Below, piece after piece: positions 8,608 through 17,309 of a stretch of DNA of 64,000 nucleotides. A program made the translations under genes and the position numbers. This DNA comes from Planctomycetales bacterium ZRK34. Its GTDB lineage: Bacteria > Planctomycetota > Phycisphaerae > Phycisphaerales > Zrk34. Numbering within the stretch: the stretch's first letter is position 1; each line of letters begins with the position of its first letter. The notes under the pieces are model-generated. The model did not search any database. It was not told the DNA's origin and saw only the letters and a program-made list of their open reading frames with translations. Location: assembly GCA_014873095.1 (NCBI GenBank), contig CP050848.1:4151850-4215849 (forward strand). The letters run 5' to 3'.

Positions 8608-9731
8608 CGTACCACGCACTCGTTGTCGACGACAACCCGGATGTGCTCGAGGATGTGCAAGACCGGCTCGAATTGATCGGTCATTCGTACGATTGCGCGA
8701 CCTGTCTGCAGAGCGCCCGCAACCATCTGGCCAAGAACGGCTATTCGTACATCCTGCTGGACCTGGAGATTCCCGTTCGGTACGGCCGGCCGTCCCGCAT
8801 ACCGAATGGCCAGAATCTGCTCCGCGAAATCCGGAGGATGAAAGGTTTCGAGCATATCCCAATCATCGTGATGACTTCCCACGGCCACGACAGTCCCGAC
8901 TTTGCGGTCGAAGTCCTGCGAGGAAACGGTGCGATCGACTACGTGAAGAAGCCCTTCGCCGACAACGGCCACACCTTGGAGAAGGCGATCCAGGATGGTC
9001 TGACGGCCAGCGGGCGAGCCCGCCCCGGCGCAGCTAAGCGATCTGGCGCGACGAAGGAAGAACCACCGCACCCGTTCGAGTGCGGCGAGTTGGTGTTCTT
9101 CAAAGACCGGGTGGAACTGTGCGAAGTGAAAATCTGCGGTGGCCCTGAAAGCGGCATGATCCGCCGCATCCTCGACGCGCTGCGGCAGACGAACACCCAC
9201 GGGCGCTACGTCCGCTACGCCGGGGCCGAGCTTGCGAAGCTGGTCGGATGCGAGCGGGGCCAGAACGGCATTGCTGAAGCCGTGCGGGATTTCCGCGACC
9301 AGGTATGCATGGTGATGCTCAGCGAGGCGAACATCAAGATGGATCGCCTGCACGACATCATCCTGAACGACCGCCGCTACGGCTACCGCCTGTCGGCGAA
9401 GATCACTGTGCGTGACGCAGATGACCCCCAAAATGAACCCCAACGCGGGAACGGTGACGTAGTAAATGAACCCCTAAATGACATAGTAAGTGACGGCGTT
9501 GACGTAGAAAACACCCCCCGCCAGCAATGGGCATTGGATCGGATGCGGGCCGATGGCGAGTTCCGCAAGACTGACCTCGTGAGCCAGTTCAAATGCTCGG
9601 TAACGACGGCCGAGCGAGATCTGCGTGACCTGCGCCGCCAAGGCGCGGTCGAGTTTGTCGGCCCCGCAAGAACGGGATTCTGGCGACTGTCGGTGGGGGC
9701 ACGGGCAGAAGCCGGAAACGTGAGACTTTGA
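8604..9731 (+). CDS. Response regulator with receiver domain and two winged-helix regions
   Basis: This is a 375-aa protein. Residues 1-130 form a receiver domain: VVDDNPD supplies the acidic pocket, LLDLEIP the phospho-acceptor Asp, VMTSHGH the switch Thr/Ser, and YVKKPF the conserved Lys-Pro. A central part (about 175-285) ends in RRYGYRLSAKI, the beta-hairpin signature of OmpR-type winged helices. A short linker with repeated NEP units follows, then a C-terminal DeoR/MarR-like HTH (FRKTDLVSQFKCSVTTAERDL, with GFWRL as wing). Two DNA-binding regions after one receiver is uncommon. The partner kinase immediately upstream is truncated, so the regulator is now orphaned or driven by a distant kinase. 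Its target is unknown. Confidence 0.78.
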   Translation: MTYHALVVDDNPDVLEDVQDRLELIGHSYDCATCLQSARNHLAKNGYSYILLDLEIPVRYGRPSRIPNGQNLLREIRRMKGFEHIPIIVMTSHGHDSPDFAVEVLRGNGAIDYVKKPFADNGHTLEKAIQDGLTASGRARPGAAKRSGATKEEPPHPFECGELVFFKDRVELCEVKICGGPESGMIRRILDALRQTNTHGRYVRYAGAELAKLVGCERGQNGIAEAVRDFRDQVCMVMLSEANIKMDRLHDIILNDRRYGYRLSAKITVRDADDPQNEPQRGNGDVVNEPLNDIVSDGVDVENTPRQQWALDRMRADGEFRKTDLVSQFKCSVTTAERDLRDLRRQGAVEFVGPARTGFWRLSVGARAEAGNVRL

Positions 9732-9781
9732 GACTGAGCTTTCTATCTCGTTGTCTTGCGGCAGATTATGTCGGGCGATAC

Positions 9782-9809
9782 GGTCTCACCGCTCCATATA
9801 CGTGAGACC
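9782..9809. repeat. Perfect 8-bp inverted repeat after the response regulator gene
   Basis: GGTCTCAC (9782-9789) and GTGAGACC (9802-9809) are perfect complements around a 12-base spacer, 50 bp past the regulator stop. A further GTGAGAC occurs at the gene end (about 9720). There is no T-run after it, so a regulator binding site is as likely as a terminator. Confidence 0.4.
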
Positions 9810-9841
9810 ACATCGCCACGGTGAGTGCGTTCACCGATGAA

Positions 9842-9976
9842 TCACGCCGTGGTTCGCCAAAGCTCGTTTATCTTGAGGATATACGGCTCTGGCGGGTGCA
9901 GGAACGTCGCAACGTAGGGCTGGACGGCCATGCCCGGTTCAAGGTTCGGACAGTCGCCCCGATTTTTCTGGTTCAA
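9842..9976 (-). CDS. Small hypothetical ORF or gene remnant, 44 aa
   Basis: The minus frame from a TTG at 9974-9976 to a TGA at 9842-9844 gives a compositionally ordinary protein with PGMAVQPYVATFLHPPEPYI and ending NELWRTTA. It is too short for routine gene finding and has no clear ribosome site. Its amino-acid make-up (balanced hydrophobics, few Arg/Ser runs) is unlike the spurious frames in this GC-rich DNA, which makes me think it is coding or the end of a decayed gene. I do not recognise the family. The rest of 9732-10043 holds only the inverted repeat and terminator listed separately. Confidence 0.3.
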   Translation of the reverse strand: MNQKNRGDCPNLEPGMAVQPYVATFLHPPEPYILKINELWRTTA

Positions 9977-9990
9977 TCCATGTTATGAAA

Positions 9991-10017
9991 AGGCCCGCTC
10001 GGGTTGCGAGCGGGCCT
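9991..10017 (-). terminator. Strong hairpin terminator
   Basis: An 11-bp perfect stem (AGGCCCGCTCG, 9991-10001, with its complement 10007-10017) surrounds a GGTTG loop. On the minus strand the hairpin is followed by TTTTCATAAC, a better U-tract than the plus side offers (TGTTCGTTTCG). It therefore probably ends the minus-strand PEP-CTERM fragment at 10044, and may act both ways. Confidence 0.75.
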
Positions 10018-10043
10018 TGTTCGTTTCGTGATGTGATGATGAC

Positions 10044-10190
10044 TCAGCGGCGGCGGCGAAGCGTCAGCAGACCGGCGGCGGTGAGCAGGGCGAAACTGGT
10101 CGACTCGGGCACGGCGGTGAGCATCGAGCCGGCGGCGTAGCGGCTGTTGTGATCGAGCACCGCCCAGACCTCGTTCGCTTCGGTGTCGGG
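10044..10190 (-). pseudogene. PEP-CTERM protein, C-terminal stub
   Basis: The last 45 or so codons on the minus strand encode ANEVWAVLDHNSRYAAGS followed by AVPESTSFALLTAAGLLTL and a RRRR end. That is a sorting tail of the PEP-CTERM type (V-P-E-x, hydrophobic helix, basic cluster), recognised by exosortases in biofilm- and polysaccharide-associated exported proteins. Further upstream the frame turns into the antisense of the next gene fragment, and no signal peptide is present. The gene has therefore lost its 5' part at a breakpoint near 10190. The downstream terminator at 9991-10017 is retained. Confidence 0.62.
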
Positions 10191-10194
10191 CTCA

Positions 10195-10667
10195 CTGAAC
10201 CGATCGGGCGGCCGGTCGCGGTGAGTTGGCCTGATGGGTTGCACGCCCAGGCGATCACCACGCCGACCAGCAGCAAGCCGCGCATCACCATCACGCGCGT
10301 CGATGGCGATGTTTTTGACATCGTCGACTTCAGCTTCAAGTTGCTGGCCGACACCAGCGGCGCCGGCGCGTCCCTCGAAGTCACCCCCAAACTCAACGGC
10401 GAAGACGCCTTCAACGATCCGGTTTACTTTGAAGCCACCGGTTACCACAGCAAGCCGTTTTCCTACAACCGCACGCCGACCTATCTCGGTCAGAGCACAG
10501 CCCTGCTCAAGGGCTACGACACCTACGTCATCACGCTTTATGTCGACTATGGGCTGACCTCGCTGACAGTCGAAGGGGCGGCAACGTCCGTGCCGGAACC
10601 CGCCGCGCTGACCGTCATGATTTTCGGAGCGGTCGCGATGATTCGGCCCCGACGCCGCGCGGCGTGA
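10195..10667 (+). pseudogene. PEP-CTERM protein lacking its N-terminus
   Basis: The plus-strand frame ending at 10667 encodes about 155 residues of beta-rich, exported-looking sequence (TITRVDGDVFDIVDFSFKLL and YDTYVITLYVDYGLTSLTVE) and a textbook tail VPEPAALTVMIFGAVAMI followed by RPRRRAA. A start codon exists at 10149, but the first residues from it are antisense to the neighbouring PEP-CTERM stub and no signal peptide is encoded, so the original start is gone. Both fragments therefore point outwards from a shared breakpoint at about 10190-10200. It may be a remnant of an extracellular carbohydrate-associated protein; the exact family is not recognisable. Confidence 0.65.
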
Positions 10668-10735
10668 GTGCGGCATGTCGTCTGTCGTCGTGAAATACTC
10701 GTATCAGCCCGGGCCTTGTGGGCCGGTTGACCGGG

Positions 10736-10764
10736 TTGCTCGTGCGCGCCAATGCCCCTACAAT
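10736..10764 (+). promoter_or_regulatory. Sigma-70-like promoter for the SulP transporter
   Basis: TTGCTC (10736-10741) and TACAAT (10759-10764) are separated by 17 bases, a good -35/-10 pair. This leaves a leader of roughly 125 bases before the transporter start. Confidence 0.45.
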
Positions 10765-10898
10765 TCGCCGCTTGTTTGCCCCGCCTTGAGTTGACGGCCC
10801 GCCGTCGAACGCACGGAACGTGGCCTGAATCGCAGCAAATAAACCGCACTCACCGATCGACGCTGTCGCGGCGCGATCCCTGCTTTTGTTGATTGACC

Positions 10899-12590
10899 AT
10901 GCTCAACTTCTTTCGTCGTCGTCCGCGTAATCTCAAAGATGATGTGCTTTCGGGCATCACCGTCGCCTTGGCGCTGGTGCCGGAGGCGGTCGCCTTTGCA
11001 TTCGTGGCCGGGGTCTCGCCGATCATCGGGCTTTACTCTGCGTTCTTTCTCGGATTGCTGACGGCGCTGCTCGGCGGGCGGCCGGGCATGATCAGCGGAG
11101 CCACCGGGGCGATGGCCGTCGTGGTCGTCACGCTCATCGCGCAGCACGGCATCGAGTACCTGTTTCCGACGGTCGTGCTGTGCGGGTTGATTCAGGTGGC
11201 CGTCGGGTTGGGCCGCCTCGGCATGCTCATTCGCATGGTGCCGCACTCGGTGATGCTCGGCTTCGTCAACGGCCTGGCGATTGTCATCCTCATGGCGCAG
11301 TTCGGCAGTTTCAAGGTGATCGGGGCCGACGGGATGTTGCACTTCATGAGCGGTCCGGCGCTGTGGTTGATGCTGGGGCTGGTCGCGTCGACGATGGCGA
11401 TTATCTGGCTGCTGCCGAAACTCACCTCGGCCGTGCCCGCCTCGCTGGCGGCGATTCTCTCGGTCACTCTCATCGCCGCGGGCGTGAATCATTACGCGCC
11501 GCAGTCGCTGGCCGCGCCGGGGCAGTCCAGCGTGGTGATCACCGTTAAAGACATGCTCGTGAATCAGTCGCAGTCGGCGGCGGTGCAGTCGGCCGCCGCA
11601 GCGCACGGCGCGTCGCTGGATGAAACACAGATCAACGAGGCGATCGCCGGGGTCGACGCCGAGCAGGTGGGCATCTCGGCAGGCCTGCCGCGTCCGTTCT
11701 TTCTGGATTACGTGATGCCCCCGCTGACCTGGGCGACGCTGTGGATCATCGGGCCTTATGCGCTGGTGCTGGCTGGTGTCGGGCTCATCGAATCGCTGAT
11801 GACGCTGACACTGATCGATGAAATCACCGAAACGCGCGGCCGGGGCAATCGTGAATGCATCGGGCAGGGCGTGGCGAACATCACCTGCGGACTGTTCGGC
11901 GGCATGGGCGGCTGCGCGATGATCGGTCAGTCGTTGATTAATGTGAACTCCGGCGGGCGCGGCCGCACCAGCGGGATCACCGCGGCGGTGTGCCTGCTGC
12001 TGTTTGTGTTGTTTCTGGCGCCTTGGATCGAGATGATTCCGATGGCGGCGCTGGTGGGGGTGATGTTCATGGTGGTCATCGGCACCTTCGAATGGGCGAC
12101 GCTGAAAATGTGGCGGCGCGTGCCGGCGGCGGACATGCTGGTGATGGTGCTCGTGGCGGGATACACCGTCGTGATGCACGATCTAGCGACGGCGGTCGTG
12201 CTCGGCGTGATCGTCTCGGCGCTGGTGTTTACCTGGCAGCACGCCACGCACGTGTTCGCCGACGTCAAGTTCAACGAGCACGGTTCAAAAATCTACCAGC
12301 TTCACGGTCCGCTGTTTTTCGCTTCGGTTCGATCCTTCTGCGACATGTTCGACCCCGCCGCCGACCCGGCCGACGTCGTGATCGATTTCTACTACTCACG
12401 CGTGTATGACCAGTCCGGCCTCGAAGCGATCAACGCCGTCGCCGAACGCTACGAGAAGGCGGGCAAGTGCCTGCACCTGACCCACCTGAGCCCCGAGTGC
12501 CGGCAGTTGCTTCACCGCGCCGGCGACCTGGTCGAAGTCAACCTTTCTGAAGACCCCCAGTACCACGTGGCCACCGAGCGCATGGGCTGA
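10899..12590 (+). CDS. SulP/SLC26 family anion transporter with STAS domain
   Basis: This is a 563-aa inner-membrane transporter. I use ATG 10899; a TTG two codons earlier is possible. The N-terminal half is a run of hydrophobic helices with the SulP signatures [36 protein letters not shown] (substrate-site region) and [31 protein letters not shown]-like features appear as [20 protein letters not shown]. The last 110 residues ([23 protein letters not shown] to VEVNLSED) are the cytoplasmic STAS domain. The family moves sulfate, bicarbonate, chloride or other anions, often with Na+ or H+. A large soluble insertion between helices (about 205-265) is longer than in many relatives. The gene stands alone with its own promoter. 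Substrate cannot be read from sequence. Confidence 0.93.
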   Translation: MLNFFRRRPRNLKDDVLSGITVALALVPEAVAFAFVAGVSPIIGLYSAFFLGLLTALLGGRPGMISGATGAMAVVVVTLIAQHGIEYLFPTVVLCGLIQVAVGLGRLGMLIRMVPHSVMLGFVNGLAIVILMAQFGSFKVIGADGMLHFMSGPALWLMLGLVASTMAIIWLLPKLTSAVPASLAAILSVTLIAAGVNHYAPQSLAAPGQSSVVITVKDMLVNQSQSAAVQSAAAAHGASLDETQINEAIAGVDAEQVGISAGLPRPFFLDYVMPPLTWATLWIIGPYALVLAGVGLIESLMTLTLIDEITETRGRGNRECIGQGVANITCGLFGGMGGCAMIGQSLINVNSGGRGRTSGITAAVCLLLFVLFLAPWIEMIPMAALVGVMFMVVIGTFEWATLKMWRRVPAADMLVMVLVAGYTVVMHDLATAVVLGVIVSALVFTWQHATHVFADVKFNEHGSKIYQLHGPLFFASVRSFCDMFDPAADPADVVIDFYYSRVYDQSGLEAINAVAERYEKAGKCLHLTHLSPECRQLLHRAGDLVEVNLSEDPQYHVATERMG

Positions 12591-12604
12591 ACACCACTTG
12601 CGGA

Positions 12605-13312
12605 TCAGTGATCGTCGTGTGACTCCGACTTCAGATACGACGCGAGTGTTTTGTCCGCTTTTTTGAGATCCGCGACGATCAGGTCGACGATGGCTTCGGC
12701 GCCTTGTTTATTCAGGTGGCTGATGTCGTCGGGTTTGGGGTTGAAAGCATAACTTGCTTCGGGGCCGATCTTGTTGTGGAAGGCGATGCTCGCGGTGTGC
12801 AGATCAATGAAGGGCACGTGCATCTCGGCGGCGACTTCTCCGGCCGCTTTGGCCCAGGGCGTCAGCGTCGAGGCGATGTGACCGCTTTCATCGAATCGCC
12901 GCCGCGTCAGCGAACTGATCACGATGGGCTGAGCGCCGATGCGGCGTGCCTCGTTGATGTAGATTTTGAGGTAGTCGCGATACGTCGTGGCCGGATCGGT
13001 CTCACGCTCGGGGCCTTTACCGGGCTGACCGTTGTGTCCGAACTGCATCAGAATGTAGTCGGGTTTGGCTTCGAGCACCGGCGGCAGGCGCTTCTCGTTG
13101 TAGAAACTTTTAGTGCTGCGCCCGCCCTTGGCGAAGTTGAGCACTTTCACCTGATCGTTAAAACGTCCGGGCAGGGCCTTGCCCCAGCCGGCCTGATTGG
13201 TGACGGTCGAATCACCGATCAACGCGACCGTGATCGGCTTGTCCTGCCCTCGCGCGGCAGTCAGTGTGAGTATCAACACGAACATCATCGCAACGCATGG
13301 CCAACATTTCAT
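12605..13312 (-). CDS. Secreted SGNH/GDSL hydrolase, rhamnogalacturonan acetylesterase-like
   Basis: The product is 235 aa from the ATG complementary to 13310-13312, which has a GGAG about ten bases before it; an earlier ATG would spoil the signal peptide (MKCWPCVAMMFVLILTLTAA). The SGNH blocks are all present. VALIGDSTVTNQAGWG is block I with the Ser nucleophile, FAKGGRSTKSF holds the Gly block, MQFGHNGQPG is the Asn block (G-H-N) and DDISHLNKQGAE carries the catalytic D-x-x-H. This arrangement matches carbohydrate esterase family 12-type deacetylases acting on pectic side chains. It is transcribed convergently with the SulP gene, 14 bp away. A role in removing acetyl groups from plant or algal polysaccharide fits the other degradative genes in the window. 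Confidence 0.88.
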   Translation of the reverse strand: MKCWPCVAMMFVLILTLTAARGQDKPITVALIGDSTVTNQAGWGKALPGRFNDQVKVLNFAKGGRSTKSFYNEKRLPPVLEAKPDYILMQFGHNGQPGKGPERETDPATTYRDYLKIYINEARRIGAQPIVISSLTRRRFDESGHIASTLTPWAKAAGEVAAEMHVPFIDLHTASIAFHNKIGPEASYAFNPKPDDISHLNKQGAEAIVDLIVADLKKADKTLASYLKSESHDDH

Positions 13313-13376
13313 CGAAAAGAATCTCCGTAAAGTGATGTTCTCCATCATATCAGGCTCGTCGTGTCGTCACAGTCGC

Positions 13377-13559
13377 CTACTCGCGCTCTGCCCACACGCG
13401 CGCCTCGCCGTCCTCATCGATGTCGACGTAAATCACATGTGGCCGACAGCACACCGGGCAGTCTTCGACATACGACTGCTCCGCCCCGCCCGAAAGATCA
13501 ATCGGCACGACGATTTCCTCCCCGCAACTGTCGCAGATGTAACTGGCTTCTGACTGCAT
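13377..13559 (-). CDS. CPXCG motif-containing cysteine-rich protein
   Basis: This is a 60-aa acidic protein with two zinc-knuckle pairs: YICDSCGEEI near the N-terminus and EDCPVCCRPHVIYV in the middle, followed by an acidic end (DIDEDGEARVWAERE). That is the layout of the small CPXCG family, where the second pair is usually C-P-x-C-G/C. The family is widespread in proteobacteria and planctomycetes and has no assigned function; the four cysteines probably bind one zinc. It is divergent from the giant dockerin protein with 180 bp between them. Gene recognition is secure, function unknown. Confidence 0.85.
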   Translation of the reverse strand: MQSEASYICDSCGEEIVVPIDLSGGAEQSYVEDCPVCCRPHVIYVDIDEDGEARVWAERE

Positions 13560-13739
13560 GATTCACCGGAAGATTCTACGCAGCCGATCACCGCCTCGGG
13601 GATCGCCGCAATTCTGCACCTGCTCTGCATTTCTATTGACCCGCTCACAGCGGCCGATTAGCTTGATCAACAGTTGCGGGGGCCGGGCGTGCCTTGTGGT
13701 TGATTCCGTGGTGTCCAACAATTTGTGAGGGCCTTTGTG

Positions 13740-16700
13740 ATGCGTTACCTGCCATGTCTCCACGTGAAGGCATTCATTGTCTGCTTGTGGATTGTTGGGT
13801 TATGTTCCTCTGCCTTCGCACAGACCGAGGCCTACTGGCTGAACCCGGTCAGCGGCAAGTGGTCCGAAGCGAGCAAGTGGTCAACCCCGGTCTATCCGAA
13901 TCGTGACTATCCGAATATGGGCGATGCCTACGACGTGACCATCGACGCCGCCGGCGCCGATTACACGATCACCATGGACATTGGGGCCACGCTCCATAGC
14001 CTGGTGGTCGATGCGCCGTCGCTGACGCTGAATACATTCTATTTGAGGGTCGGCAGTCCGGTGGAGATCCGAACCGCTCAACTCACGGTAGAGCACGGTG
14101 GGATGTCGGTCGACGGCGATTCGATCCTGCACGGTAATGTGACGTGGAACAACAACGGCATCATGGACGGTACTGGCACGACCTACATCGCAGACGACGC
14201 ATTGGTCAAGGCGTACGGTATGCGCGTGCGAGACCGCGATCTGGTCGTCGATGGTGAATTGCAGGTGCACAGCAAGGCTCTCGCCATGGATCGCGGCTCG
14301 CTGACGATTCAGAGCGGCGGCGTGTTGAAGACCTATGGTATCCAGTCGTATGGGACGCCGACCATCAACGTCCAGAACGGTACTACGAACTTCGGTCTGG
14401 TGAATATCGAACAGGCCGCCATCATCGGAGGTGACTTCGAAAACCATGGCGTGATCTACTGTGAAAACCACGGAGCCACTTTCTGGGGCAGTTCATTCTT
14501 AAATGATGGCCTGATGACCGGACGACTGAGCGTCGGGATCGGTTACACATTTGCAACCAACTATTCAGACACGGCTGATGCGGTGATCCGTGGCGGCAAT
14601 GTTCGATTCCGCAACAGAACCTTGGACTACGAAAGCAATATTTATGGCGTGATCGAAAATCCTGATTCGCTCTACATGGAACAGAATGTGATCTTTCATC
14701 GCGATCACGAGTTTTACTGTCCCGTCACGGGCAACATTGATGGTGAAGCCAACATCACGATCCACGGTGAGTTCACGCCCTGGACGCTCAGCGGCTCCGG
14801 AGCAACAACGCTGACCGACACGGCGGTGACCACATTCACATGGATGAAGCTCGGACGCGATATCGACAACCGCGGTCTGATGCAGTGGAACACCTCAAGC
14901 TACTCGGATTTCGACAATATCACGATGACAGATTGCACGTTGCATAATGACGCATCAGGCATCTTCGAGATAAACGCTGTAGGCCTCGGGGAAATTATCG
15001 ATGAGAGCGGCACTGGTCAGTTGGTCAACGACGGACTGATCACCAAGTCCGGCACAGGCGGGATCTACATCCGAACGCCGGTCACCAACAATGCGCAGAT
15101 TCTGGTGCAACAGGGAAAAATGTTCTTAGCCGGTGGGGGACATTACACAGGCAGTTACCAGGTCGATGAAGGGGTGCAACTGGGCTTCGGAGGCCAGGAG
15201 AAGACGACCGTGATCGACGACGGCCTAACTATCTCCGGCCCCGGGACCGTAGTCCTTTCGTGGGGGCAGATCGATGTAATGGGGGCTCTGGGCGTCGAAG
15301 GGCTACTGGACTTCGACTACGGTGTGATCAATCTGAATGCGGCCGTTTCGGCCTCGACAATTGGACTCGGCGTCACGAACCTCGGGTCGCGCATTCAGGG
15401 TGTCGTCAATGTGGAGCATGAGCAAACGTGGTCGCAGTTCACGATGCTCGGCGGGACGCTCGGCGGAACGCAGCCCCTGCATATCACACAAGAGATGCTT
15501 TGGCAGGGTGGAACCATTCTTAATACCAGCGGCATCATTATCGAACCGGGCGCCACCCTGCTGACCGGACAGGCTTCGTCGAGTGAGAATCAGCGAATTC
15601 TCACGGGTTTGATAGTCAATCACGGCGTATTGGATTCTTACGCCACGCCGTACATGGAGCACGGTCACCTGGTCAACGCCGCCGACGGATCAATCGTGCT
15701 TCATGGCATAGTCTACAGTCGGGAGGCTGACGACCTGATCGAAAACCACGGTGTCATCACCGCCTATGGCGGGACCATATCGGCCATTGTTGACAACTAC
15801 GGCGATCTAAACGTGGTCTCCAGCACGCTCAACCTGTCCCGTGGGACCAACTACAACCAAATCCAGGTCGCCGATGGCGCGACGCTGGCGTTCGCCGGGT
15901 CGTACACACAGGCTCCGGGGTCAGTCATTTCTGGCGCCGGTGGTGTATCTTTCGATGGCGGGACCCACGAACCCAATGACGCGTTCACGCTGACCGGCGC
16001 CTGGCAGGTACAAGGCAATGCGGGGGTTCACCTGCATCACACCTTCACACCGTCCAGTATCGATATACACAGCGGCACGCTATACAACGACGCACCGCAG
16101 AATTGGAACCAGTTGATGGTCTACGACACGTTGAGCAATGAGGAAGCGATCCACATCTGTGATTCGCTTCTGGTTCATGGTGGAGACCTGTTGGGCCTCG
16201 GCTCGTTTGAAATCGACACCGGTGCTGAGGCGACATTTGAATATAGTTGCTGGATCGGGCAGCAGTTCACCAACCATGGTCAAATCACCATGCACGGGCG
16301 GGCGTCGTACCCCACGCCGTATCTCGCCATCGATCAGACGACCGTTCACAACGCCTCCGACGGTGAAATTCTCTGGTCATATTCTTACGAGGTAATGGCT
16401 TCCGGGGAGGCGCGATGGATCAATGATGGCCGTATGGTCATGGCCGATACATATTACGCCAGTTGGCAGTCATTCGACATTGACATGGAAAACCATGGTG
16501 TGATCGATGTTGATAGTCCATATGTGGACTTTGAGCGGCGCTATCAGCAGTATGCAGGGTTATTGCACATCGGCGAGTCAAGCCGTGTCAGGGCGGTGAC
16601 ACTGGAAATCGACGGCGGCAGACTCGCCGGCAGTGGCGAGGTGGAAGGCGATGTGCAATTCGGCGGAACTGGACGATTGGAGCCGGGTGAGTCGGCTGGT

Positions 16701-17309
16701 AAATTCGATCTCGACGGCAATCTGTCGATCGTGTCTACAAATGCCGTCGTGGCGATCGAGATCGGCGGCAGGATGGCGGGATCTGAATATGACCAGGTGG
16801 CAATTACTGGAGATGTTGCCCTCGGCGGGAAGCTCGAACTGACGTTGGTTGATGAGTATGTGCCGACTGCCGGTGAAGTATTCAATGTCATCACCTATGA
16901 GGGTGGACGCAGCGGCAAATTCGCTTCGGTAGATACGTCAGCAGTGGGGCCGCTTGGAGATCTGACGCTTGCTGTACTGTATGACTATCTCTTTAATTTC
17001 GATGAGGCGGTCGTTGTTCGAGTGTCGCTGGTCGGCGATGCGAATGTCGATGACATCGTCGACATCGCCGACCTGACCCGTTTGTCGCAGAACTACGGTC
17101 GATCCGATTATGTGACCTGGGCCGATGGGGACTTCAACCAGGACGGCATTGTCGATATTGCCGACTTGACGCTGCTGAGTCAGCACTACGGGCAGGCGAT
17201 CGACATGGCGCAGGTATTGGCCCAGGTGACGCCGGCGCCGGGCGCGGCGGGGATGTTCATGGTGATCATGGCGGGTGCAAACTGGCGACGGCGTCGAGTG
17301 ACTCGTTAA
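13740..17309 (+). CDS. Giant secreted beta-repeat protein with dockerin and basic-ended C-terminal anchor
   Basis: The product is 1189 aa. I choose ATG 13740 because GAGGG (13727-13731) precedes it; earlier GTGs are in frame. It opens with a signal peptide (hydrophobic stretch to about residue 28, SSAFAQ cleavage) and then about 950 residues of repeated short strands, with recurrent ENHGVI, NDGLMTG and GTTYIAD-like turns, as in right-handed beta-helix or autotransporter-like passengers. Residues about 1095-1160 form a type I dockerin, with two loops GDANVDDIVDIADL and GDFNQDGIVDIADL spaced normally for Ca2+ binding. The end (PAPGAAGMFMVIMAGANW then RRRR) mimics a PEP-CTERM sorting tail without the PEP. 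It probably remains at the cell surface as an adhesin or scaffold partner. Confidence 0.83.
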   Translation: MRYLPCLHVKAFIVCLWIVGLCSSAFAQTEAYWLNPVSGKWSEASKWSTPVYPNRDYPNMGDAYDVTIDAAGADYTITMDIGATLHSLVVDAPSLTLNTFYLRVGSPVEIRTAQLTVEHGGMSVDGDSILHGNVTWNNNGIMDGTGTTYIADDALVKAYGMRVRDRDLVVDGELQVHSKALAMDRGSLTIQSGGVLKTYGIQSYGTPTINVQNGTTNFGLVNIEQAAIIGGDFENHGVIYCENHGATFWGSSFLNDGLMTGRLSVGIGYTFATNYSDTADAVIRGGNVRFRNRTLDYESNIYGVIENPDSLYMEQNVIFHRDHEFYCPVTGNIDGEANITIHGEFTPWTLSGSGATTLTDTAVTTFTWMKLGRDIDNRGLMQWNTSSYSDFDNITMTDCTLHNDASGIFEINAVGLGEIIDESGTGQLVNDGLITKSGTGGIYIRTPVTNNAQILVQQGKMFLAGGGHYTGSYQVDEGVQLGFGGQEKTTVIDDGLTISGPGTVVLSWGQIDVMGALGVEGLLDFDYGVINLNAAVSASTIGLGVTNLGSRIQGVVNVEHEQTWSQFTMLGGTLGGTQPLHITQEMLWQGGTILNTSGIIIEPGATLLTGQASSSENQRILTGLIVNHGVLDSYATPYMEHGHLVNAADGSIVLHGIVYSREADDLIENHGVITAYGGTISAIVDNYGDLNVVSSTLNLSRGTNYNQIQVADGATLAFAGSYTQAPGSVISGAGGVSFDGGTHEPNDAFTLTGAWQVQGNAGVHLHHTFTPSSIDIHSGTLYNDAPQNWNQLMVYDTLSNEEAIHICDSLLVHGGDLLGLGSFEIDTGAEATFEYSCWIGQQFTNHGQITMHGRASYPTPYLAIDQTTVHNASDGEILWSYSYEVMASGEARWINDGRMVMADTYYASWQSFDIDMENHGVIDVDSPYVDFERRYQQYAGLLHIGESSRVRAVTLEIDGGRLAGSGEVEGDVQFGGTGRLEPGESAGKFDLDGNLSIVSTNAVVAIEIGGRMAGSEYDQVAITGDVALGGKLELTLVDEYVPTAGEVFNVITYEGGRSGKFASVDTSAVGPLGDLTLAVLYDYLFNFDEAVVVRVSLVGDANVDDIVDIADLTRLSQNYGRSDYVTWADGDFNQDGIVDIADLTLLSQHYGQAIDMAQVLAQVTPAPGAAGMFMVIMAGANWRRRRVTR

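Noticed and set aside
9424-9510. Short AAATGAACCCC repeats as a CRISPR or regulatory array
   Set aside because: They encode the NEP-type linker of the response regulator and lack the length and spacing of a CRISPR array; no CRISPR array was seen anywhere in the window.
10758-12179. Minus-strand open frame opposite the SulP gene, rich in His/Arg
   Set aside because: Its composition (runs of H, R, Q) is an artefact of the antisense strand of a membrane protein.
13560-13640. A third copy of the sigma promoter element, since CAGAATTGCG occurs before the CPXCG gene
   Set aside because: Only ten bases match and the rest differs; a chance match of this size is plausible in 64 kb.
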